Source: CAYPUG01 sp964413905
GTDB taxonomy: Bacteria; Chloroflexota; Anaerolineae; JAADDB01
Direction of reading: 5' to 3'
Assembly (NCBI GenBank): GCA_964413905.1
Contig: CAYPUG010000038.1
Coordinates: 1-21,470, forward strand
Length of the DNA stretch: 21,470 nucleotides
Under the pieces are notes generated by a model that had not been told where the DNA came from, searched no databases, and was given only the letters and a program-made list of their open reading frames with translations. Made by a program: the position numbers and the translations under genes. Position 1 is the stretch's first letter; every line of letters starts with the position of its first letter. Positions 13,947 through 20,321 of the stretch are shown here, one piece after another.

Positions 13947-15056
13947 TTAATCTTCCTGCTGGGGAACGTGGTGGAAAATGTTGGCCGCGACCCAGTTCCA
14001 AGACAAGGTTACTACGTCCCCGACGTGGACTTCCGGCGCCTGCTCGGTGTGCTGGACTTTCACGTTGATGCTGAGAGGGCGCTGACTTTCCAACAAATCG
14101 ACCACAATGAGGGAATGCGATCCGTCGAAGTTAATTTCGGACACTTTTCCCAAAATACCTGGTGAGCGTTTGCCGGGTTGCAGGAGGATCATCTCTGGGC
14201 GGACAAACAGATCCACTTTATCCCCCGCTATCATGGGCTCCCCAATGCGTCCCTGCATGAGGAGGCCCCCCATATCTACTTCTCCTACTTCGTCACTCAC
14301 TTGACGAACGAAGTAGCCCTCGCGAAGGATGTTATTTTCCCCCACGAAGGAAGCCACAAAGTGTGTGGCCGGTCGACGGTACAGTTCTTCGGGCGGGGCG
14401 ATTTGCTCAATACGTCCTTTATTGATGACTGCAATGGTATCGGACATGGCAATGGCTACAGTCTGGTCGTGAGTGATGTAGATGAATGTGGTACCTAACC
14501 GTTCCTGGAGGCGTTTGAGTTCCAGTTTCATGGCTTGACGGAGTTTCAAGTCCAGGGAGGCCAATGGTTCATCTAGGAGGAGGACGGTGGGCTCCAGCAC
14601 CAGGCTACGGGCCAAAGCGACACGCTGTTGTTGTCCGCCGGACAGTTGGTGGATACGGCGTTTTCCTAGACCGGCGAGGCCGACGCGGGCCAGGGCTTCA
14701 TTGGCTAGCCGTTCCATCTCCTTCTTGCTCATGCCGCCCCGTCGCCGCAACCCATACATGACATTATCCAACACATTCATCATGGGGAACAGAGCCAGCC
14801 GTTGGAAGACCATATTGCATGGACGCTTGTTGGGGGGCACGTCGTTCACGCGTTGACCACCAATGTAGATGTCTCCAGAAGTGGGGATTTCAAACCCGGC
14901 GATCATGCGCAGGATAGTCGTCTTGCCGCTGCCTGAAGGACCAAGCAAGGAGAAAAAACTGCCCTTAGGCACATCAAAACTCACATGGTCTACTGCGACC
15001 AAATCACCGAATTTTTTGGTTACATTGACTAAGGATACGTCAATTTCCTGAGCCAT
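13947..15056 (-). CDS. ABC transporter ATP-binding protein, PotA-like
   Basis: Energises the importer by ATP hydrolysis at the cytoplasmic face. The 369-residue protein has Walker A GPSGSGKT (39-46), Q-loop region VFQRLALFPMMNV, the signature LSGGQQQRVALARSL, Walker B VLLLDEPLASLD and the switch histidine in YITHD. After about residue 240 there is a TOBE-type regulatory domain (FVRPEMI and following), as in PotA, MalK and UgpC. ATG 15056 is chosen because AGGGAG (15070-15065) is 8 nt upstream; an in-frame ATG at 15095 would add 13 residues not typical of the family and has a poorer site. It is preceded by a 175-nt gap with a strong stem-loop after the binding-protein gene. Confidence 0.9.
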   Translation of the reverse strand: MAQEIDVSLVNVTKKFGDLVAVDHVSFDVPKGSFFSLLGPSGSGKTTILRMIAGFEIPTSGDIYIGGQRVNDVPPNKRPCNMVFQRLALFPMMNVLDNVMYGLRRRGGMSKKEMERLANEALARVGLAGLGKRRIHQLSGGQQQRVALARSLVLEPTVLLLDEPLASLDLKLRQAMKLELKRLQERLGTTFIYITHDQTVAIAMSDTIAVINKGRIEQIAPPEELYRRPATHFVASFVGENNILREGYFVRQVSDEVGEVDMGGLLMQGRIGEPMIAGDKVDLFVRPEMILLQPGKRSPGILGKVSEINFDGSHSLIVVDLLESQRPLSINVKVQHTEQAPEVHVGDVVTLSWNWVAANIFHHVPQQED

Positions 15057-15188
15057 AAGCCCGTCTCCCTTGTTCTCTCCAAATAAGAGAAGCATCTGCG
15101 CTTTTTCCTTGATATAAAGAAAAGGCGGAGATTCGTCTTTCTAACCAAGGTGCATTTGCGGAATTTTACGTGTTACACTGATGGCGGT

Positions 15189-15224
15189 ATCGCCCTGTGA
15201 GGGCATTTCCCCCCACAGGGCGAT
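15189..15224. promoter_or_regulatory. Stem-loop between the binding-protein and ATPase genes
   Basis: Arms ATCGCCCTGTG (15189-15199) and CACAGGGCGAT (15214-15224) form a perfect 11-bp stem with a 14-nt loop that can pair further (GGG with CCC). In the direction of the operon no T-run follows, so it is more likely a processing or mRNA-stabilising hairpin than a full terminator. It begins 8 nt after the binding-protein stop. On the plus strand a GTTTTAC run follows, but no plus-strand gene ends here. Confidence 0.6.
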
Positions 15225-15231
15225 CGTCGTT

Positions 15232-16404
15232 TTACTCGGATTTGGCTGCCTTGACTTGTTCAAGGACTTCGGCCTCGATGTCACGAGCGTAAGGCGGTAG
15301 CGGGAAGTACCACTTGATGTTGGCCATCTTTTCCGGCGGGAGGGTCTCTTTGACTACCTTGGCCAATTCGGGGGATGCAAGTTCGGCAGCACCTTCCGAC
15401 GCGGTCTGATAGCCTGTCTGGTTGATGATGACGGCCGCATTCTCCGGCTGCATGATGAAGTTAATCCACTCATACGCGGCATCGATGTTCTCCGCTCCCG
15501 CGGAGATGGCGAATGTATCGTACCAACCCACTGCACCTTCCTTGGGTACCGCGTACTTGAACTTGGGATCTTTTACGCTAAGCGTCCAAGCGATCGCGTC
15601 CCAACTGGTGCCCAGCCAGACCTCTTCCTTGGTCACCAATTCTTCCAACTGTTGGCGGGAATCCCAGTACGTGCGCACAATGGGCTTGCACTCAATGAGT
15701 TTATCCCGCACTTTGTACATCACCTTCCGGTACTCGTCCTCACTCTTGACGGCTTTGGCCGGGTCCATGCCTAGCGCGTACGCGAACATGTACAAGGTAT
15801 CGTACTTAGCTCGGTAAGTGACCCGCCCCTTGTACTTGGGGTTACACAGGTCTAAATAGGTTTCACCCGCGTCTGGGGCCTTCTCCGTGTTGACAATCAT
15901 GGCGGTGGTGCCCCATACAAAGGGGAGGGCATATACTTTGCCGTCAAGCGTGGCCTGTTCGGTGATGGACTTAAGGTAGGTGGGATTGAACAGCTTGGTA
16001 TTGACCCGGGACATGTCAATGGGTTGGTAAATGCCGAATTCCTTCTGTGCCGTGATTACGTAATTTAAAGTGGGAGAGACCAGATCAAATCCCACACCCT
16101 TTGTGGCTGCCATTTTGGCGATTAACTCATTGTTGTCACCAATGTAGGTGATTTCCACCTTTATACCGGTCTTGTCGGTAAATTTCTGGACCAGCTCCTC
16201 GGGTGCATACCCTTCCCACGTGAGCATGCGCAGAACACCGCCCTTCTTAGTCGGTGCAGCTTTCGTGGGCTCGGTTTGGGCCGCTTTAGTAGGCACGGCG
16301 GCTTTGGTAGGTTCGGGGGCCTTGGTGGCCGCGCCGCCACAGGCACTTAGCAGGATGGACAGGATCAAAACGAGTGCGAGGAGCATTGTAATCTTGCCCT
16401 TCAT
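15232..16404 (-). CDS. Extracellular solute-binding lipoprotein, PotD-like
   Basis: Captures the substrate outside the membrane for the ABC importer. The 390-residue precursor has a lipoprotein signal peptide (KITMLLALVLILSILLSAC) with lipobox LSAC and lipidated C22. A low-complexity Pro-Thr-Lys-Ala linker follows to about residue 54, then the periplasmic-binding fold. Blocks VLRMLTWEGY, PFVWGTTAMIVN and KEGAVGWYDTFAI match the PotD/PotF family. W63, Y66, W268, W294 and D296 correspond to PotD ligand residues, but PotD Glu36, Asp168 and Glu171 correspond here to G65, A199 and D202 with R198 and K200 beside them, so polyamine binding is doubtful. A strong AGGAGAGG precedes the ATG. It is the first gene of the operon. 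Confidence 0.88.
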   Translation of the reverse strand: MKGKITMLLALVLILSILLSACGGAATKAPEPTKAAVPTKAAQTEPTKAAPTKKGGVLRMLTWEGYAPEELVQKFTDKTGIKVEITYIGDNNELIAKMAATKGVGFDLVSPTLNYVITAQKEFGIYQPIDMSRVNTKLFNPTYLKSITEQATLDGKVYALPFVWGTTAMIVNTEKAPDAGETYLDLCNPKYKGRVTYRAKYDTLYMFAYALGMDPAKAVKSEDEYRKVMYKVRDKLIECKPIVRTYWDSRQQLEELVTKEEVWLGTSWDAIAWTLSVKDPKFKYAVPKEGAVGWYDTFAISAGAENIDAAYEWINFIMQPENAAVIINQTGYQTASEGAAELASPELAKVVKETLPPEKMANIKWYFPLPPYARDIEAEVLEQVKAAKSE

Positions 16405-16627
16405 TTTCCTCTCCTTTCTTCCTCTATGGGTGGAATGACGGGATGGTACATGGAATGGCGCAACATTTTGACAATGGATGGGAATTCTGTGGCGTTCTCC
16501 CCTCCTTTCTGGTTGGCGATTTGGATTGTGATATGGTGTTCACTCTGCTCCAAGAAGATACCCGCCTGTTGGGTTTTTGGAGATGAGGCACACGGCTGTC
16601 CAACAGAGGGCTCTTACTGAGTATTAA

Positions 16628-16657
16628 GATATACCACAAGTTATCTGGTACAGTCAA
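16628..16657 (-). promoter_or_regulatory. Promoter of the transporter/catabolic operon
   Basis: On the minus strand, TTGACT (16657-16652), an 18-nt spacer and TATATC (16633-16628) form a reasonable sigma70-type promoter. Both hexamers lie inside TGGTAYA repeats, so a bound regulator would compete with RNA polymerase. Confidence 0.5.
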
Positions 16658-16678
16658 ATATCAATCTGGTATAGTCCA
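16630..16678. promoter_or_regulatory. Cluster of three TGGTAYA elements, likely GntR/HutC operators
   Basis: ATCTGGTACAGTC (16643-16655) and ATCTGGTATAGTC (16664-16676) are direct repeats differing at one base and spaced 21 bp start to start, two helical turns. A third TGGTATA lies in the opposite orientation at 16636-16630. GTATAGTC matches 7 of 8 positions of the HutC-type consensus GTMTAKAC. The operon encodes a HutC-type regulator. Confidence 0.55.
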
Positions 16679-16916
16679 CATGATCGGCAGTTGATTTACC
16701 AACAAAGCTCTGCGAATTTCCTTTTTCATGCCAAGATGTGGACCCAATTGATTGGCAAAACTCTACGTATGCACCTAGGGTTAAAAGAGAATGTGTCTGT
16801 CAATCAGCTGGAAGTCCTCCAAATTCTTGCGTTTCCTTTAGGCCCTGGTACATAAAACAGAATGTTTCTGTTGCCCGCGAAATGTGCTTAAATTTTTTCT
16901 CCGGGAGGGGCGGGAA

Positions 16917-16922
16917 TATACT
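16917..16922 (+). promoter_or_regulatory. Possible -10 box for the radical SAM gene at 16993
   Basis: TATACT with only a weak T-rich -35 region (TTTTCT, 16895-16900, 16 nt upstream). It would give a leader of about 65 nt. Confidence 0.25.
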
Positions 16923-16992
16923 ATCAAGAAGCCAAAATGGAACGGCTTGTTCTGGCTACTTATGGCATAGATGGGGAGGTTAATAACACCCG

Positions 16993-18099
16993 GTGCGTTC
17001 TCAACTGCTGCTCATGTCTAAATTACCCCTTTATTGGGCCTTTCGGCGCTTTGGTCGGCCGAAGATGTTACCCTTCTCCGTTGTTGTGAGTGTGTCCTTC
17101 CGTTGCAACAGCCGTTGTCGTACGTGCGATGTCTGGCGCAAACCCAGTGATGACATGTCCGTGGAGGAGTGGTCGCGCATATTTCAAAGTTTGGGGCGAG
17201 CACCTTATTATCTCACGTTTACCGGAGGAGAGCCTTTTTTGCGTCGAGATTTGGCCGATCTTGTTATCGCCGCGTATGAGCACACCCAGCCGGGCTACAT
17301 CACTATTCCCACGAATGGCCTCCTGCCCGACCGAATTGTCCAACAGACCGAACAAATGTGCCGTGCGTGTCCTGAGACGAAGATCGGTATTAACTTGAGT
17401 CTGGACGGCATCGGTGAGGAACACGACGATATTCGTGGAATCCGGGGTAACTGGGAGCGTGCGTTGGACACTTGGCGCGGGTTGAAGGTGCTTCAGAAGA
17501 CATACCCTAACTTGGTTCTCACCATTCACACGGTCATATCCCGATATAATATCCGCCGTATTCGGACGATTTATGAAGCATTACAGAAACTCGAGCCGGA
17601 TTCTTATATTACCGAAGTTGCCGAAGAGCGGGTAGAGTTGGACACAGTGGGTTGGGGAATCACCCCCTTGGCCCATGAGTACGCGCCTGTGGCGGATTTC
17701 TTAAGTAAGAGGGCGCGGGAGGTCCCGGCTCGGGGCATCGCGCGGGTGACGCAGGCTTTCCGGGCCCAGTACTATCAATTGGCCAAGCAGACGCTGCTTC
17801 AGCGCCGACAGGTCATTCCCTGTTATGCGGGGTGGGCCAGCGCTCACATTGCGCCCAACGGGGATCTTTGGTCCTGTTGTATTCGTGCCGAGTCGGTAGG
17901 GAACATCCGGGACGCGGGGTACGATTTCCGCAAGGTATGGTTCAGCCCAGAGATGGATCGGTTGCGCCGCAGTATTGCGAACAAGGAATGTTGGTGTCCG
18001 ATGGCCAACGCGGCTTATGCCAACATGCTTTTGCACCCTCCAACGGTGCTACGTGTGCTGTGGGATGTTATCCGTCGGCAAGGAGCTTTTTCCTCCTAA
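16993..18099 (+). CDS. Radical SAM protein with C-terminal auxiliary-cluster cysteines (stand-alone)
   Basis: Radical SAM enzyme of 368 residues, substrate unknown. The cluster motif is C38-x3-C42-x2-C45 (RCNSRCRTC), followed by GGEP (78-81, SAM binding), IPTNGLLP and SLDGIGEEHDDIRG. C-terminal cysteines C277, C295, C296, C333 and C335 could hold one auxiliary Fe-S cluster in SPASM/twitch fashion. The first start available after an in-frame stop (16984) is GTG 16993, 13 nt from GGGGAGG (16973-16979); ATG 17014 has no ribosome site. It lacks a B12-binding domain and is not close to the SPASM protein at 3453. It is divergent from the transporter operon and 153 nt upstream of the CLC gene. No short precursor-peptide gene is convincing nearby. 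Confidence 0.85.
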   Translation: MRSQLLLMSKLPLYWAFRRFGRPKMLPFSVVVSVSFRCNSRCRTCDVWRKPSDDMSVEEWSRIFQSLGRAPYYLTFTGGEPFLRRDLADLVIAAYEHTQPGYITIPTNGLLPDRIVQQTEQMCRACPETKIGINLSLDGIGEEHDDIRGIRGNWERALDTWRGLKVLQKTYPNLVLTIHTVISRYNIRRIRTIYEALQKLEPDSYITEVAEERVELDTVGWGITPLAHEYAPVADFLSKRAREVPARGIARVTQAFRAQYYQLAKQTLLQRRQVIPCYAGWASAHIAPNGDLWSCCIRAESVGNIRDAGYDFRKVWFSPEMDRLRRSIANKECWCPMANAAYANMLLHPPTVLRVLWDVIRRQGAFSS

Positions 18100-18186
18100 A
18101 CCAACGTGCATGTATGGGGTTTTCTCCGTTCATCGGTGTGGGTACATTGAGAGGTTTTCCCGGATTCCTCCTCGCCAACAGGCCAA

Positions 18187-18216
18187 TTGTATCTCCGCGA
18201 GAAAATTGTGTAAGAT
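18187..18216 (+). promoter_or_regulatory. Possible promoter of the CLC gene
   Basis: TTGTAT (18187-18192), an 18-nt spacer and TAAGAT (18211-18216), about 36 nt before the ATG at 18253. Confidence 0.35.
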
Positions 18217-18252
18217 GTGGAGTTGGCAACTTCGCTTTATGGAGGGAGGGTT

Positions 18253-20286
18253 ATGAATACGGAAACAGATGTTTCATTTGTGTCGTGGGGGCAACGTTTG
18301 CAACATGTGTTGATGTACCTTGTTGAACGGTTTGCTATTCCCCCGGCGCTGGTCTTGTTGATAGTCGCCGTTGTGATTGGAACGGCTACAGGGTATGGGG
18401 CCGTATTTTTCATCTGGCTTTTAGGACTTATCGAACAGTTGGCCGAGCAGTTACGCTCGGATATGGGCATCCTGGGCATGTTTTTGGCCCTTGGAACCGG
18501 TGGCGCTTTGGGCGCTCCGTTGATTGTGTATTTGGCCAGTGAGGCTCGGGGTCATGGCGTGCCCGAGGTGATGATGGCGATTGCCGTCAAAGGGGGACGT
18601 ATTCGCCCGCGGGTGGTGGTTGTTAAGGCGGTGGCCTCTGCGTTGACTATCGGTACCGGTGGCTCGGCCGGTCGTGAGGGGCCTATTGTTCAAATCGGAT
18701 CTGCGTTGGGGTCCACGCTGGGGCAGTTACTGGGCTTTTCCGAGGAACGTATTAAGATCCTTGTCGCCGCCGGTGCAGCCAGTGGTATCGCGGCGACTTT
18801 TAACGCCCCGATTGCAGGGGTCATTTTTGCCCTCGAGGTCATTTTGGGAGAGTTCAGTACCGGCTATTTTGGTATAGTGGTGATTTCGGCTGTTTCGGCC
18901 AGTGTTGTAAGCCGTGCGTATTTGGGTAATGCTCCTGCGTTTATAGTTCCCGCCTATGGGTTGTCTTCACCTTTTGAATTGGTCCTCTACCTGATTGTAG
19001 GGATTCTATCCGCCCTGACCGCCGTGCTCTTCATCAAAATGCTGTACACTGCAGAGGACTTGTTTGAGAAATGGCGCATCCCCGAGGTGAGTAAACCTGT
19101 CATCGGCATGTTGCTCACGGGCGTGGTTGCGTTGGCGTATCCTCAGGTTTTGGGACCCGGTTTGCACTTCATCGGTGAGGCTATTGCGGAGAACATGAGC
19201 CTCAGTCTTTCCTTGTTGGCACCTTTGGCGATTGCTAAATTAGTTGCGACAAGCATGACCTTGGGAGCGGGGAACTCCGGTGGTGTGTTTGCTCCGGCTC
19301 TGTTCTCCGGTGCCGCGGTGGGCGGTAGCCTCGGCCTTATCTTTCACCAGATGTTCCCCCACCTATTTATTAACCCAGGGGCTTACGCGCTGGTGGGCAT
19401 GGCGGCCACCTTTGCCGGGGCGGCCCATGCGCCGATTACTGCCATTCTCATTGTCTTTGAAATGTCCAACGATTACCGGCTGATTTTACCCCTGATGTTC
19501 GCCACGGTGATTAGCACCTTGTTATCGCAGTACATCCACAAGGAGTCCATTTACACCTTAAAACTCGCACGTCGAGGTATCATCATCCGCCACGGTCGGG
19601 ACATCGATGTGATGGAAGCGGTCACCGTGGAGCAGGCCATGCAGAAGAACCCGGCCACCATTCCGGCGGATTTGCCGGTGAAGGAATTAGGACATAAGTT
19701 TGCTGAAATTCACGCCCACGGCGCTCCTGTGGTGGATGAGAACGGGCATTTGGTGGGCATTGTGGCCTTGGCCGATTACGAGAAGGCGTTGAAACGTCCG
19801 GATGTAGCTCGGCTGAAAGTGCGCGATATTATGTCTCGAGACCTGGTCGTCACTTATCCGGACGAGACGCTGTGGCAGGCGTTGCGCAAGTTGGGCATTC
19901 GAGATGTGAGCCGGTTACCGGTAGTCTCTCGCCAAGATCCTCGCAAGCTGGTGGGGGTGGTGCGGCGGCGAGATATTATCCGCGCCTACAATATTGCTGT
20001 AGCCCATCGGGCCGAGATTCAACAACGTTTGCAAGAAATGCGAGTGGCAGAAGGCGAGGGGACTGAATATATCCGTGTGGATTTGCCCAAGGATGCCTGG
20101 GCTGTGGGCAAACGTCTGCGGGATATCCCTATTCCGGAGGAGTGCGTTTTTGTTTCTATTCGGCGGGGGCGCCAGTTGATTATCCCTCATGGGGATACAG
20201 TGCTTCAGCCAGGGGACCGCATTACCATCTTCACGACGAAGGAGTGTGAACCTGAAATCACTCGGATTTTATACGAGGGAGCGTAA
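18253..20286 (+). CDS. CLC-family chloride channel/transporter with CBS pair and RCK_C domain
   Basis: Inner-membrane anion channel or exchanger of 677 residues, expected to work as a dimer. Residues about 20-440 are the CLC membrane domain: HGVPE, then GREGP with the gating glutamate E142, NAPIAG, GGVFAP (344-348) and the pore tyrosine Y434 (SIYTLKLARR). Two CBS domains follow (about 457-515 and 523-580), which in this family bind adenine nucleotides, and then an RCK_C/TrkA-C domain (about 608-672, ending in a PGDRITIF block). The residue aligned with the internal proton glutamate E203 of E. coli ClcA is V196, after E195. ATG 18253 follows GGAGGGAGGG (18241-18250) and is preferred to the GTG at 18217. 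It converges on the M23 peptidase gene. Confidence 0.92.
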   Translation: MNTETDVSFVSWGQRLQHVLMYLVERFAIPPALVLLIVAVVIGTATGYGAVFFIWLLGLIEQLAEQLRSDMGILGMFLALGTGGALGAPLIVYLASEARGHGVPEVMMAIAVKGGRIRPRVVVVKAVASALTIGTGGSAGREGPIVQIGSALGSTLGQLLGFSEERIKILVAAGAASGIAATFNAPIAGVIFALEVILGEFSTGYFGIVVISAVSASVVSRAYLGNAPAFIVPAYGLSSPFELVLYLIVGILSALTAVLFIKMLYTAEDLFEKWRIPEVSKPVIGMLLTGVVALAYPQVLGPGLHFIGEAIAENMSLSLSLLAPLAIAKLVATSMTLGAGNSGGVFAPALFSGAAVGGSLGLIFHQMFPHLFINPGAYALVGMAATFAGAAHAPITAILIVFEMSNDYRLILPLMFATVISTLLSQYIHKESIYTLKLARRGIIIRHGRDIDVMEAVTVEQAMQKNPATIPADLPVKELGHKFAEIHAHGAPVVDENGHLVGIVALADYEKALKRPDVARLKVRDIMSRDLVVTYPDETLWQALRKLGIRDVSRLPVVSRQDPRKLVGVVRRRDIIRAYNIAVAHRAEIQQRLQEMRVAEGEGTEYIRVDLPKDAWAVGKRLRDIPIPEECVFVSIRRGRQLIIPHGDTVLQPGDRITIFTTKECEPEITRILYEGA

Positions 20287-20295
20287 ACGACATGC

Positions 20296-20321
20296 AGGGG
20301 GAGGGATGCCTCTCTCCCCCT
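20296..20321. terminator. GC-rich hairpin between convergent genes
   Basis: Arms AGGGGGAG (20296-20303) and CTCCCCCT (20314-20321) pair over 8 bp with a 10-nt loop. It lies between the CLC stop (20286) and the peptidase stop (20323-20321), which it touches. No clear T-run on either side, so termination is only likely. Confidence 0.4.

Larger units (their letters stand above)
16405..16992. other. 588-bp divergent intergenic region
   Basis: Separates the transporter operon (minus) from the radical SAM gene at 16993 (plus). It holds the minus-strand promoter and TGGTAYA repeats at 16628-16678, a long leader of about 220 nt for the binding-protein gene, and a possible plus-strand -10 box (TATACT, 16917-16922). 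I see no convincing gene, RNA gene or riboswitch fold in it. Confidence 0.6.

Noticed and set aside
16738..16983. 81-codon frame with five cysteines just upstream of the radical SAM gene at 16993, considered as a precursor peptide
   Set aside because: GTG start without a ribosome site, no leader/core layout, no repeated motif, and the region reads as intergenic.
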